From positions 228,975-292,974 of the forward strand of contig NZ_SSXC01000001.1 of NCBI RefSeq assembly GCF_021699055.1: DNA of 64,000 nt. Direction: 5' to 3'. This document shows positions 29,707 through 39,047 of this stretch, piece after piece (the first letter of the stretch is position 1; every line of letters starts with the position of its first letter). The notes beneath the pieces are model-generated. The model was not told where the DNA came from, ran no database searches, and worked only from the letters and a program-made list of their open reading frames with translations. The DNA is from Blastococcus sp. MG754426 (GTDB lineage: Bacteria > Actinomycetota > Actinomycetes > Mycobacteriales > Geodermatophilaceae). The translations under genes and the position numbers were made by a program.

Positions 29707-30890
29707 GCCTCCCCCAGCAGGTCGCGCACCGCGTCGGCGGCGGGGTGGCCGGGGGCCAGCTCCAGGAAGCGCCGCAGGGTGGCGTCGGCCGCCGGGTCCC
29801 CGAGGGCGTGCTCGGCGGAGCCGAGCATGAGCAGCGCCTCCGGGTGCTCGGGCACCGCGTCGAGCACGGTCCGCACCAGGGGCACGGCCTCCCCCGGCCG
29901 GTCGTCGCGGAGCAGCGCGAAGGCCAGCGACAGCGCCACCGCCAGGTCCTCCGGCCGTTCCTCGAGCACCGCCCGGTAGGCGGTCGCCGCCTCGGCGAAC
30001 CGGCCCTCGTCGTCCAGTGCCCGGGCCTGCCGGAGCAGCTCGCCGGCGAGGTCGTCCGCCGCCGCCCCTTCCCGGCCGGCCGGGACGCCCACCTCCTCCG
30101 ACCCGGCCGCGGCGGGTGCGAGGGCGCGCGGGACGGCGACCGCGGCGACCGTGCCGACCACGGCCACCGCCACCACCGGGAGGAGGACCGCGGGCCGCGG
30201 CAGCCGTGCCCGCGCCGGCGCGGCGCCGGCGGGTGCGCCGTCGCGCCCGGCCGGGGCCTCGCGGGGGGACGGCTCGGCCGAGGTGATCCGCAGGACCTCC
30301 GCGAGCACCTCGTCCTCGGCCGCCTGCGCGGGCCCCCCGGACCGCGAGCCGGAACGCACGTCGTCCAGCAGCTGCAGCGCCGCTTCCAGCCGCTCGTCGT
30401 CGCCGGAACCGGTGAGCCGGTCGCGGCGGCCGAGCGCGGCGGCCACCGCCGCCTCGGCGGCTGCCCGCTCGGCGGGCGTCAGCGCGGGCCGGGCGGTGGG
30501 CCTCCGGCGGGTCACCAGGACGCCGACCGCGACCACGCCGCCGAGCAACGCGACGCCGGGCAGCACCACCAGGGCCCAGCCCACGCCCTCCCGCGGCGGG
30601 TCGAGCAGGATCCACTCGCCGTAGCGGGTGACGAAGTGCGCGCGGATCTCCTCGGGCGTCTCGCCCGCGGCCACCCGCTCGGCGATGACCGCGCGCATGC
30701 CCCGCGCCGCCGGCGCCGCCGAGTCCGCCGCCGACTCACCGGCGCAGGTGGGGCACCGCAGCCCCGTCGCGATCTCGCGGGCGGCCTCCGCCGGGTCGGT
30801 GCGCGGGGCGGGCTCCTGGCGCCACCAGAGGGCGGCGACCAGCGCGAGGGCCGCGAGCACGACGGCCGCGACCCGCAGCCGGCCGCTCAT
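29703..30890 (-). CDS. ccmH: CcmH-CcmI-like fusion: heme-lyase thioredox subunit with TPR domain
   Basis: A 395-residue membrane protein in two parts. Residues 1-130 are CcmH: an N-terminal helix, the reactive motif EIATGLRCPTCAGES (LRCxxC), GMRAVIAERVAAGETPEEIRAHFVTRYGEWIL, and a second helix. After a linker and a third helix (residues about 240-260) come TPR-like repeats (FAEAATAYRAVLEERPEDLAVALSLAFALL, EALLMLGSAEHALGD), as in CcmI/CycH, which hold apocytochrome c. The usual asparagine after the second cysteine region is changed. ATGA overlap with the upstream ccmG. Confidence 0.88.
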   Translation of the reverse strand: MSGRLRVAAVVLAALALVAALWWRQEPAPRTDPAEAAREIATGLRCPTCAGESAADSAAPAARGMRAVIAERVAAGETPEEIRAHFVTRYGEWILLDPPREGVGWALVVLPGVALLGGVVAVGVLVTRRRPTARPALTPAERAAAEAAVAAALGRRDRLTGSGDDERLEAALQLLDDVRSGSRSGGPAQAAEDEVLAEVLRITSAEPSPREAPAGRDGAPAGAAPARARLPRPAVLLPVVAVAVVGTVAAVAVPRALAPAAAGSEEVGVPAGREGAAADDLAGELLRQARALDDEGRFAEAATAYRAVLEERPEDLAVALSLAFALLRDDRPGEAVPLVRTVLDAVPEHPEALLMLGSAEHALGDPAADATLRRFLELAPGHPAADAVRDLLGEA

Positions 30891-31429
30891 GCCTCCTCCA
30901 GGAGGGGCAGCACTTCCTCGGCCAGCCAGGCTGCGGAGACCGCACCCACCCGCCGTGCGACGACGGTCCCGTCCCGGTCGACCACGAAGGTCTCGGGCAC
31001 GCCGGTGGTGCCCCACTCGACCGCCAGCCGGCCGTCGGCGTCGACGATGCTCGGGAACGACGTCCCGCCCACCCCGGCGAGGAACTCCCGCGCGGCGGCG
31101 TCGTCGTCGTTGACGTCGATCCCCACGAGCCGCAGGCCCTGCGGCCCCCACTGCCCGGCCGTCTCCACCAGCAGCGGCATCTCCTCCCGGCAGGGCGCGC
31201 ACCAGGACGCCCAGACGTTGACCAGGACCACCGAGCCGCGCAGCTCCGCGAGGTCGGCGTGGCCTCCGTCGAGCGTGGTGCCCGCCAGCGGCGGGGCCGG
31301 ACCGCCGACCATGGCGGTGGCGGACGCCGCCTCGCGGGGGCGGTCGAGCGCGAGGGCCAGCGGCACCACCAGCGCGAAGCCCGCGAGCAGGGCGGCCACC
31401 AGCAGCAGCCCCCGCCGCCGGCCGCTCAC
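30887..31429 (-). CDS. ccmG: Thioredoxin-like thiol:disulfide protein CcmG/TlpA
   Basis: A 180-residue exported thioredoxin-fold protein held by an N-terminal helix (GLLLVAALLAGFALVVPLALAL). The active site is VWASWCAPCREEMPLL (CxxC), with the cis-proline region TTGVPETFVVDRDG, which is typical of CcmG/DsbE/ResA proteins. It keeps the CxxCH cysteines of apocytochromes reduced outside the membrane. It overlaps ccmF and ccmH by 4 bases each. Confidence 0.92.
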   Translation of the reverse strand: MSGRRRGLLLVAALLAGFALVVPLALALDRPREAASATAMVGGPAPPLAGTTLDGGHADLAELRGSVVLVNVWASWCAPCREEMPLLVETAGQWGPQGLRLVGIDVNDDDAAAREFLAGVGGTSFPSIVDADGRLAVEWGTTGVPETFVVDRDGTVVARRVGAVSAAWLAEEVLPLLEEA

Positions 31430-33423
31430 CGCTCCCCCGGCGCCAGGCTCGGCACGGGCTCGCCCGGCGTCGCCCGGTGCCCCCGCACCCGGCGGGCGGG
31501 CCAGCCCGCGAGGACCGCCCCGAGGGCCATCACCCCACCGGCGGCCCAGAGCCAGGACACCAGCGGGTTCACGGCGATGCGGAGCAGCGCCCAGCCACCG
31601 TCCGGGTCGACCTCGGTGACGGTCAGGTAGACGTCGCCGGCGAGCGTGGAGCGCACCGCCGGGGAGGCCACGGTGATCGCGTGCGCCGGGAAGGTGCGCA
31701 GCTCCGGCGCCGCCGCACCCCGGGCCCGGCCGTCCTCCGCCAGCGCCACCCGCGCGACGACGCGCATCTCCTGCGCCGTGCGCTCGCGCTCGACCGCGTC
31801 CAGCCGCGCCGTCCAGCCCGCCACCGCCACCGCGTTCCCCACCGCGACCCGCTGCTCCGTCGCCGTGGAGAACGAGGAGGACGCCGCGACGGCGACCGCG
31901 GCCAGCGCGACCCCGATGTGCACGACCAGCCCGCCGTGCAGCCGCCGCCGGCGGCGGACCGCTTCCAGCAGCGACCCCGGCCACGACCGGCCGGTGGCCC
32001 GCCGGGCGACCCGGGCGCCCTGCCCGACCAGCTGCACCGAGGTGGCGAGGACCAGGGCGGCGAGACCGAACGCGGTCAGCGCCGCGGCCCCGGAGACGCC
32101 CAGCGCCACCAGGGAGGCGACCAGCGCGACCGAGACGGCGAGCGGCACCGCCACCCGGCGGGCGAGCGCCGGCACCGTGTCGCCGCCCCACGACACCAGG
32201 GGACCCAGTGCCATGAGCAGCAGGACGACCAGGGCGACCGGCACCGCCATCTGGTTGAAGTACGGAGGGCCCACCGACACCTGGCTGCCGTCGGCGAGCT
32301 GGGCGAACACCGGGAACAGCGTGCCGAGGAGGACGGTGAAGGCCAGCCCGACGAGCAGGACGTTGTTGCCCAGGAACACAGTCTCCCGGGAGAGGCGGGC
32401 GTGCAGGGTCCCGTCGGGTCCGAGCCGGTCGGCGCGCCACACCAGCAGCACGGCGACGACGGCCAGGACGACGCCGATGAAGCCCAGGAGGAGCGCGCCC
32501 AGCGTCGACCGGCTGAAGGCGTGGACGCTGTCCACGATGCCGCTCCGGGTGAGGAAGGTGCCGACCAGCACGAGCACGAAGCCGGCCACCGCCAGGCAGA
32601 CGTTCCACACCCGGAGGGTCGCCCGGCGCTCCTGCACCATCGCCGAGTGCAGCAGCGCGGTGGCGGTCAGCCAGGGCAGCAACGAGGCGTTCTCCACCGG
32701 GTCCCACGCCCAGTAGCCGCCCCAGCCGAGGACCGCGTAGGCCCACCAGGCGCCGAGGACGATGCCCAGGGTCAGGAAGGTCCAGGCGACCAGGGTCCAG
32801 CGGCGGACGGCGAGCAGCCAGCCCCGCCCGGTGTCGCCGGTGACGAGGGCCGCCACCGCGTAGGCGAACGGCACCGCGAGCCCGACGTAGCCCAGGTAGA
32901 GCAGCGGGGGGTGCGCCCCCATGAGCGGGTTGTCCTGCAGCAGCGGGTTGGGGCCCGGTCCGTCGGCCGGGACCGGGGAGACCCGCTCGAACGCGTTGCC
33001 GCCGAACAGCGCCAGCGCGAAGAAGAAGGTGGCGACGGCCGACAGGGTCACCAGCACCCAGGGGTGGTGCCGGGCCGCCCGGGCGTCGGGGCGGCGCGCG
33101 ACGGCTGCGGTGTAGCCGGCGAGCACGACCAGCCAGAGCAGGAGCGAGCCCTCCAGCGCCGACCAGAGGCTGGTCACCCGGAAGTACAGGGGGACGGCGC
33201 GGCCCCCGTTCTCCGCCACGTACCGCACGCCGAAGTCGTGCGTGAGCAGCGCCCACTCGAGGACGGCGGCGGCCGCCAGCGCCGCACCGAGGACGGCGTA
33301 GGTGAGCCGCCGCGCGGAACGCGCCGGCACGCGACCGGCCGCCACCCCGACCCAGGCCGCGAGGGCCGTGACCGCCAGGACGACCCCCGAGGCCAGCGAG
33401 GCGGTCCCGAGCAGCGCCGTCAC
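31426..33423 (-). CDS. ccmF: Cytochrome c heme lyase subunit CcmF
   Basis: A 665-residue protein with about 14 membrane helices. The WWD-type heme-handling motif reads GWGGYWAWDPVENASLLPWL, flanked by histidines (GAHPPLLYLGYVGLAVPFAY before it, ALLHSAMVQERRATL after it). The other conserved stretch is VYLTVTEVDPDGGWALLRIAVNPLVSWLW near the C-terminus. CcmF attaches heme from CcmE to apocytochrome c with CcmH. GTG start overlaps the ccmE stop. Length is close to the proteobacterial family. Confidence 0.95.
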   Translation of the reverse strand: MTALLGTASLASGVVLAVTALAAWVGVAAGRVPARSARRLTYAVLGAALAAAAVLEWALLTHDFGVRYVAENGGRAVPLYFRVTSLWSALEGSLLLWLVVLAGYTAAVARRPDARAARHHPWVLVTLSAVATFFFALALFGGNAFERVSPVPADGPGPNPLLQDNPLMGAHPPLLYLGYVGLAVPFAYAVAALVTGDTGRGWLLAVRRWTLVAWTFLTLGIVLGAWWAYAVLGWGGYWAWDPVENASLLPWLTATALLHSAMVQERRATLRVWNVCLAVAGFVLVLVGTFLTRSGIVDSVHAFSRSTLGALLLGFIGVVLAVVAVLLVWRADRLGPDGTLHARLSRETVFLGNNVLLVGLAFTVLLGTLFPVFAQLADGSQVSVGPPYFNQMAVPVALVVLLLMALGPLVSWGGDTVPALARRVAVPLAVSVALVASLVALGVSGAAALTAFGLAALVLATSVQLVGQGARVARRATGRSWPGSLLEAVRRRRRLHGGLVVHIGVALAAVAVAASSSFSTATEQRVAVGNAVAVAGWTARLDAVERERTAQEMRVVARVALAEDGRARGAAAPELRTFPAHAITVASPAVRSTLAGDVYLTVTEVDPDGGWALLRIAVNPLVSWLWAAGGVMALGAVLAGWPARRVRGHRATPGEPVPSLAPGER

Positions 33424-33833
33424 CCGGCCTCCCCGACGGGCCGGTACTCGTTGGAGTGCTTGACCAGCACCAGGTCGCCGACGAAGACGCCGTCGGCCCC
33501 CAGCCGCCCCTCGACGACGGCGCCCTGCCCCTCGGCGAACACCGCCGGCAGCGCGCCGGAGTAGACGACGGGGAGGGTGGCGACGCCGTCGGTGACGGCG
33601 AACCGTGCCTCCGACCCGACGCGCTCGACCGAGCCCACCTGCACCAGGCCGCCGAGGCGGAGCCGCTCGTCCTCCGGTGGCGGCTCCGCGAGGAGCTCGG
33701 TCGGCGTCCGGTAGTAGACGAGCGTGTCGGCCAGCCCGCTGACGCCCAGCAGGGCCAGCGCCCCGCCCACGGCCCCGACCACCACGAGGAGCCGCAGCGA
33801 GAGGGTGCGGCGCCGCTGCGCCGGCCGGGTCAC
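33420..33833 (-). CDS. ccmE: Periplasmic-type heme chaperone CcmE
   Basis: A 137-residue single-helix protein (LRLLVVVGAVGGALALLGVSGLADTLVYYRTPTEL) with an outer beta-barrel domain. The heme-binding motif at the C-terminus is VLVKHSNEYRP, whose H-x3-Y fits the rule for CcmE; E. coli has HDENY. LRLGGLVQVGSVER is the usual first strand. The GTG at 33833 is the ccmD-coupled start (GTGA). Confidence 0.92.
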   Translation of the reverse strand: MTRPAQRRRTLSLRLLVVVGAVGGALALLGVSGLADTLVYYRTPTELLAEPPPEDERLRLGGLVQVGSVERVGSEARFAVTDGVATLPVVYSGALPAVFAEGQGAVVEGRLGADGVFVGDLVLVKHSNEYRPVGEAG

Positions 33834-33928
33834 CGGCCGTCCCGCCCCGGGCGGGTGACCCACAGGTAGGCGAGCCACACCAGGGCGGTGAGCAGGAAGC
33901 CGAGGACCACCGCCAGCTGGCCGCTCAC
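33830..33928 (-). CDS. ccmD: Heme exporter helper CcmD
   Basis: A 32-residue single-helix protein (SGQLAVVLGFLLTALVWLAYLWV, then TRPGRDGR). It is too short to be listed by most gene finders. It is supported by GTGA overlaps with both ccmC and ccmE, its position, and the usual CcmD layout of one helix with a basic cytoplasmic tail. It helps release CcmE from the CcmABC complex. Confidence 0.82.
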   Translation of the reverse strand: MSGQLAVVLGFLLTALVWLAYLWVTRPGRDGR

Positions 33929-34656
33929 CGCCCGCCCCCCGGGACGACGGTGATGACCGGCGCGGCGCCGTCCGCGGGAAGGACGGCCGCGGTCCCGGAC
34001 CCGGCCGCCCGCAGCCCGGCCACCCGGCGGCGGACGACCAGCACCGCCAGGAGCGTGAAGGCGACCACGCCCGCCGCCAGCGCCCACGCCATGACCGGGT
34101 CGATCGGCGGGCTGCCGTCGGGGCCGAGCACGGTGGGCGGCTGGTGCAGCGTCCGCCACCACACGACCGAGAAGTGTACCACGGGCACGTTCAGGAACGC
34201 GACGACGCCGACCGCGGCGGACCGGCGGGCGGCGACGTGCGGGTCGTCGGCCATCCGGCGCACGCCCAGGTAGGCGACGTAGACCAGCAGCAGCACCGTC
34301 GTCGTGACCAGCCGGGCGTCCCAGGTCCACCAGACGCCCCAGACCGGCCGGCCCCAGAGCATGCCGAGCCCGATGGCCAGCGCGGTCAGCCCGACCCCCA
34401 GCTCGGCAGCGGCCTGCGCGCACCGGTCGAAGCGCAGGTCACGGCGCACGAGGTAGGCGACGCTGCACACCAGGACGGTCGCGAAGGCGAGGTAGGCGAC
34501 CCAGGCGGCGGGGACGTGCACGTACATCAACCGCTGCGCGGGCCCCTGCACCGCGTCCTCGGGGGCGACGAGCAGCGCCAGCACCAGCGCGATCCCGGAG
34601 GCGACACCCGCGGTGGCGGGGAGGAGCGCTCCACCGGGCGCCGGGGTCCTGGGCAC
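33925..34656 (-). CDS. ccmC: Heme exporter/handling protein CcmC
   Basis: A 243-residue protein with six membrane helices. The WWD motif is VWGVWWTWDARLVTTTVLLL, with the heme-ligand histidines in RLMYVHVPAAWVAY and VPVVHFSVVWWRTLHQPPTVL. These features are specific to CcmC. It loads heme onto CcmE. The GTG at 34656 has AGGAGGA seven bases upstream, the only gene inside this operon with a clear spacer (77 bases after ccmB). The C-terminal 40 residues are an extra low-complexity tail. Confidence 0.94.
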   Translation of the reverse strand: MPRTPAPGGALLPATAGVASGIALVLALLVAPEDAVQGPAQRLMYVHVPAAWVAYLAFATVLVCSVAYLVRRDLRFDRCAQAAAELGVGLTALAIGLGMLWGRPVWGVWWTWDARLVTTTVLLLVYVAYLGVRRMADDPHVAARRSAAVGVVAFLNVPVVHFSVVWWRTLHQPPTVLGPDGSPPIDPVMAWALAAGVVAFTLLAVLVVRRRVAGLRAAGSGTAAVLPADGAAPVITVVPGGGR

Positions 34657-34733
34657 GCGCGCTCCTCCTGTCGAGCGGTCCCCCGACCGTGAGGCCTCGG
34701 GGACGGCTGGGTCGGCGGGACCCGGCCAGCCTC

Positions 34734-35414
34734 TCACTCCTCGAGGAGGAAGGGGAAGACGGCCCAGGCGGTCGCCCCGGCGACCAGGTCGTAGGCGACC
34801 AGGAGGGCGAGCCACGGCAGGGGGTCGGCGGCGGTCCCGGCCTGCGTCCCGGCGAGCAACGCGGGCAGCCCGGCGGGCAGGACGAGCGCGGCCAGCAGGC
34901 CCGCCCCACGGGCGGACGCCGCCAGCAGGGCTCCGAACACCGTCGTGCTCGCCGCGACCCCCACCAGGCCCAGCAGCGCGGCGGCGAACCCGGCGACGGG
35001 TACCGCCCCGTCGAGCAGGAGGACGGCGAGGACGGTCCCCGTGCCCCAGGTGACCGCCAGCGCTGCCCAGAGGACGGCCGCCTTGGCCAGGAGCAGCACC
35101 CCGGGCGGGACCAGGCCGCGCAGCAGGTCCCAGGAGTCCTCGTCCCGCTCGGCCGCGGCGACCACCCGAGCCAGCGGGACGGCGGCGGTGAGCACGAGCA
35201 GCCACACCAGGCCGGGTGCCGCGGTGCGCAGCGCGGCCGGGTCGGGGCCGAGCACCAGGCCGCCCAGGACGACGCCGGCCGCGACGAAGGGCAGCACCGA
35301 CGCGAAGCCGTCGACGCCGCCCAGGGCAACTCGCGCGTCCCTCCGCACCAGCACCGCCACCGTGCCCAGGGTGCCGGCGGGGAGGGCCTGCCGCCCCGCG
35401 CCCCGACCGCTCAC
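34734..35414 (-). CDS. ccmB: Heme ABC exporter membrane protein CcmB
   Basis: A 226-residue membrane protein with six helices. Diagnostic pieces are VRRDARVALGGVDGFASVLPFVAAGVVL near the start, RDEDSWDLLRGLVPPGVLLLAKA in the middle (E. coli: a similar DGSLEQL segment) and LVLPAGLPALLAG. It forms the CcmA-CcmB transporter core. GTG start overlaps the ccmA stop by 4 bases. Confidence 0.9.
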   Translation of the reverse strand: MSGRGAGRQALPAGTLGTVAVLVRRDARVALGGVDGFASVLPFVAAGVVLGGLVLGPDPAALRTAAPGLVWLLVLTAAVPLARVVAAAERDEDSWDLLRGLVPPGVLLLAKAAVLWAALAVTWGTGTVLAVLLLDGAVPVAGFAAALLGLVGVAASTTVFGALLAASARGAGLLAALVLPAGLPALLAGTQAGTAADPLPWLALLVAYDLVAGATAWAVFPFLLEE

Positions 35415-36052
35415 CCGAGCACCGTCACGGTGCCCGCCGTGAGCTCCAGCCGGGCGTCGGCCGCACCGAGGTGCCGGGCGACCTCCGAACCCGCGACGAG
35501 CACCGCCGCCCCCTCCCCGGCCAGCGCGGCCACCGTCCGGCGCACGGCGGCCCGCCCCTCGGCGTCGAGGTGCTCCATCGGTTCGTCCAGGCAGACCACC
35601 GCCGGGGCGACGACGCGGGCGACGGCGAGGGTGACCCGGGCGTGCTGCCCCGCGGACAGCCGGCCGGCCTCCCGGTGCCACAGCTCCTCGGGGAGCCCGC
35701 AGGACGCCAGGGCCGCCGCTGCGGAGGCGGCCGGCTCCGGCCGCCCGGCCAGGGCACCGGCGAAGGCCACGGCCTCCACCGCCCGCTGCCGGCGGCGCGT
35801 CCCCGCGCCGGGGCGCAGGTAGAGCGCCCGCCCGGTGGCCGAGCGGCTGCCCGACGTCGGCTCGACCAGCCCGGCGGCGATCCGGAGCAGGGTGGTCTTC
35901 CCGGCGCCGTTCGCCCCGCCGACGACGCACACCGCCCCCGGCGCGAGCCGCAGCGTGAGGGGGGCGAGCACGGTGCGGCCCCCGTACCGGCAGGCCACCT
36001 CGTGGAGGGACAGCGCGGGCGGGCCCGCTCCGCCGGGGCTGGACTCGGTCAT
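35411..36052 (-). CDS. ccmA: Heme ABC exporter ATP-binding protein CcmA
   Basis: A 213-residue ATPase. Walker A is GGANGAGKTTLLRIAAG, the signature is RLSAGQHARVTLAVA, and Walker B is AVVCLDEPMEHLD. LSAGQ and the short size fit CcmA. It powers release of heme-loaded CcmE. This is the first gene of the operon, divergent from coxB across 137 bases, so both arms probably share a regulatory region. Confidence 0.9.
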   Translation of the reverse strand: MTESSPGGAGPPALSLHEVACRYGGRTVLAPLTLRLAPGAVCVVGGANGAGKTTLLRIAAGLVEPTSGSRSATGRALYLRPGAGTRRRQRAVEAVAFAGALAGRPEPAASAAAALASCGLPEELWHREAGRLSAGQHARVTLAVARVVAPAVVCLDEPMEHLDAEGRAAVRRTVAALAGEGAAVLVAGSEVARHLGAADARLELTAGTVTVLG

Positions 36053-36189
36053 CGTGCCCAGGATCGTGCCACCGGGCGTGGCGCGACGGTGCAGTTGTGC
36101 GGCACGGCGGAGCCGCTAGGGTCGGCTGGGACCGCAGCGGGCCCGCCCGGGGAGGCGCTCCCGCCCACCTGCCCCGGAGGTCCGCGACC

Positions 36190-37146
36190 GTGCCTGCCGA
36201 ACCCGCTCCGGTGGCGGCACCGGCGCCGGGCTCGGTGCTCGACCCCGTGGGTCCCGAGGCGGCGCAGATCGCCGGCCTCACCTGGTTCATGATCGTCCTG
36301 GGCGGCCTGCTGTGGCTGGCCACCGTGGTCTTCCTGGTGCTGGCGCTGCGGCACCGCGCGCACCGGGAACCGCGGGCGAACGACCGCGGCGCCAAGGCGT
36401 TCATCGCCGTGTGGGGGGTGGTCGTCCCCGTCGTCGTGCTGCCGATCGTCTTCGTCTACAGCCTGGTGGTCGGCGTCCAGACCTCACGGCCCGCGCCGCC
36501 CGGGGAGCTGACCGTCGAGGTCGTCGGCCACCAGTTCTGGTGGGAGGTGCGCTACCCCGAGGCCGGCGTCGTGACGGCGAACGAGATCCACGTCCCCGTC
36601 GACCGGCCGGTCCGGCTGGAGCTGACGTCCGCGGACGTGATCCACAGCCTCTGGATCCCCCCGGTGGCCGGGAAGCTCGACCTGTTCCCGGGCCACACGA
36701 ACGTCCTCTCCCTGCAGGTCGACGAGGCCGGCCGGTACCTCGGCGAGTGCGCGGAGTTCTGCGGCATCCAGCACGCCCGCATGCAGTTCGTCCTGGTCGC
36801 CCAGGAGGAGGAGGAGTTCAGCGAGCACCTGCGCGCCCTGCAGGCGGGTCCCGCCGAACCGGGCAGCGACCTGGCGGAGGCCGGCCGCGAGGTGTTCCTG
36901 GCCGCCGGCTGCGGCCAGTGCCACCGCATCGAGGACGTCAGCGAGGGCGCGGACTTCGCGCCGGACCTGACCCACCTGGCGACGCGCGACACCATCGCCG
37001 CCGGGATGCTGGAGAACACGCGGGGCAACCTGGCCGGCTGGATCCTCGACCCGCAGGGGCTCAAGTCCGGCGTCCGCATGCCGCCGAGCAACCTCTCGGG
37101 CGAGGACCTGCAGGCGCTGCTGGCCTACCTGGAGGGCCTGCGGTGA
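36190..37146 (+). CDS. coxB: Cytochrome c oxidase subunit II with fused cytochrome c domain
   Basis: A 318-residue caa3-type subunit II. Two N-terminal helices are followed by the CuA cupredoxin domain, with ligands H152 (DVIHSLW), C187, C191, H195 and M198 in CAEFCGIQHARM. A C-terminal class I cytochrome c domain binds heme at C241-x2-C244-H245, with a MPPSNL methionine region. No lipobox is seen. GTG 36190 follows CCGGAGG. The fusion means electrons reach CuA through its own heme, which needs the adjacent maturation system. Confidence 0.94.
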   Translation: MPAEPAPVAAPAPGSVLDPVGPEAAQIAGLTWFMIVLGGLLWLATVVFLVLALRHRAHREPRANDRGAKAFIAVWGVVVPVVVLPIVFVYSLVVGVQTSRPAPPGELTVEVVGHQFWWEVRYPEAGVVTANEIHVPVDRPVRLELTSADVIHSLWIPPVAGKLDLFPGHTNVLSLQVDEAGRYLGECAEFCGIQHARMQFVLVAQEEEEFSEHLRALQAGPAEPGSDLAEAGREVFLAAGCGQCHRIEDVSEGADFAPDLTHLATRDTIAAGMLENTRGNLAGWILDPQGLKSGVRMPPSNLSGEDLQALLAYLEGLR

Positions 37147-39047
37147 CCACCCTCCAGGACCCGCCCGCCACGGAGGACCGGCTCGCCGCCACCTGGGCCA
37201 CCCAACCCGGGGCGGCCGGCTGGTTCACCGCGCTCAACCACAAGCAGGTGGCCCAGCGCTTCCTCGTCACCGCGTTCGTCTTCTTCGGCCTGGGCGGCAT
37301 CCAGTCGGTGCTCATGCGCTGGCAGCTGGGCAGCGCCGAGAGCACCTTCCTCGACGCGCAGACCTACAACGAGCTGTTCACCATGCACGGCACGACGATG
37401 ATGTTCCTCTTCGCCGTGCCGGTGGGTGAAGCGTTCGCGATGTACTTCCTGCCGCTGATGCTCGGCACCCGCGACCTGCCGTTCCCGCGGCTCACCGCGT
37501 TCGGCTGGTACATCTACGTGCTCGGCGGGATCTTCCTCTACAGCAGCTTCCTGTTCGGCCAGGTGCCCGACGGCGGGTGGTTCGCCTACACCCCGCTCAC
37601 CGGCCCCGAGTACTCCCCGAGCTCCTCGATCGACTTCTGGCTGCTCGGCGTGACCTTCGTGGAGATCGCGACGATCGCGGGCGCGATCGAGCTGGTGGTG
37701 CTGATCCTCCGCTACCGGGCGCCGGGCATGAAGATCAGCCAGATGCCCCTGCTGGCGTGGAACGTGCTGGTGACGGGGATCGCCGTCATCTTCGCGTTCC
37801 CGCCGCTGGTGGTCGCCAGCGTGCTGCTCGAGCTGGACCGCAAGGTCGGCACGCACTTCTACGACCCGGCGGCCGGCGGGGAGTCCCTGCTCTGGCAGCA
37901 CCTCTTCTGGTTCTTCGGCCACCCCGAGGTCTACATCATCCTGCTGCCCGGCCTGGGCATCGTCTCCACGATCGTGCCCGTCTTCGCCCGCAGCCGGATC
38001 GTCGGCTACAGCCTGATCGCGGTCTCCACCGTCGCCATCGGCATCCTGTCGTTCGGCGTGTGGGTGCACCACATGTTCACCACCGGGATCCCGCAGCTGG
38101 GGCTCGCCTTCTTCTCCGTGGCCAGCTTGTTCATCCCGATCCCGAGCGCCATCCAGATCTCGGCGTGGATCGCCACCATCTGGCAGGGCCGGGCGGTCTG
38201 GAAGACCCCGATGATGTACGTCGTCGGGTTCATCGTGATCTTCGTCCTCGGCGGGGTCACCGGGGTGATGGTCGCCTCCGTCCCCTTCGACACCCAGGCG
38301 CACGACAGCTACTTCGTCGTCGCGCACTTCCACTACGTGCTCATCGGCGGGATCCTCTTCCCCGTCCTGGCCGCCGTCCACTTCTGGATGCCGAAGATCA
38401 CCGGCCGGCTGCTCGACGAACGCCTCGGCACGATCGGGTTCTGGCTGACCTTCATCGGCTTCAACGTGACGTTCTTCCCCCTGCACATCACCGGTCTCCA
38501 GGGCATGCCGCGGCGCCTGTACACCTACGCCGAGAGCACCGGGTGGGAGCTCACGCAGGCCATCGCGACCTGGGGCACCGTCGTCCTCACGCTCGGCCTG
38601 CTCATGACGCTGGGGAACGTGGTGCACTCGGCCCGCTACGGCGAGCGCGCCGGCGACGACCCCTGGGGCGGGGAGACCCTCGACTGGTACGCGACCTCGC
38701 CGCCGCCCGCCTACAACTTCCGCGGCATCCCCGAGGTCGCCAGCCGGTCACCCCTCTGGGACACCCGCCCCTTCCGGCCGAGGTACGACCCGGCCACCTG
38801 GCAGGACGAGCTGCGCGAGCCGCGTGCACCCGTGCGCCAGGTCGTGCTGACCAGCGTCCTCGACGCCGCCCCCGAGGAGCTGGTCACCCTGCCGCAGAAG
38901 TCGTGGTGGCCGCTGGTGATGGCCGTCGCGCTCACCGTCGCCCTGATCGGCACGATGATCGACGTCTACCCGCTGGCCCTCACCGGTGTGCTCGCCGCCG
39001 TCGTCACCGGGGTGGCGTGGATCTGGGACAGGCAGGACCAGCGGTGA
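37143..39047 (+). CDS. coxA: Cytochrome c oxidase subunit I
   Basis: The catalytic subunit, 634 residues and at least 12 helices. Heme a ligand His is in FTMHGTTMMFLFAVP. HLFWFFGHPEVYIILLPG holds the CuB histidine and its cross-linked tyrosine, plus the A1-type proton-channel glutamate. VWVHHMFTTG carries two CuB histidines, and YFVVAHFHYVLIGG carries the heme a3 and heme a ligands. The C-terminal 110 residues add two helices after a soluble stretch, as in caa3-type subunits. GTGA overlaps at both ends. Confidence 0.95.
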   Translation: MTTLQDPPATEDRLAATWATQPGAAGWFTALNHKQVAQRFLVTAFVFFGLGGIQSVLMRWQLGSAESTFLDAQTYNELFTMHGTTMMFLFAVPVGEAFAMYFLPLMLGTRDLPFPRLTAFGWYIYVLGGIFLYSSFLFGQVPDGGWFAYTPLTGPEYSPSSSIDFWLLGVTFVEIATIAGAIELVVLILRYRAPGMKISQMPLLAWNVLVTGIAVIFAFPPLVVASVLLELDRKVGTHFYDPAAGGESLLWQHLFWFFGHPEVYIILLPGLGIVSTIVPVFARSRIVGYSLIAVSTVAIGILSFGVWVHHMFTTGIPQLGLAFFSVASLFIPIPSAIQISAWIATIWQGRAVWKTPMMYVVGFIVIFVLGGVTGVMVASVPFDTQAHDSYFVVAHFHYVLIGGILFPVLAAVHFWMPKITGRLLDERLGTIGFWLTFIGFNVTFFPLHITGLQGMPRRLYTYAESTGWELTQAIATWGTVVLTLGLLMTLGNVVHSARYGERAGDDPWGGETLDWYATSPPPAYNFRGIPEVASRSPLWDTRPFRPRYDPATWQDELREPRAPVRQVVLTSVLDAAPEELVTLPQKSWWPLVMAVALTVALIGTMIDVYPLALTGVLAAVVTGVAWIWDRQDQR

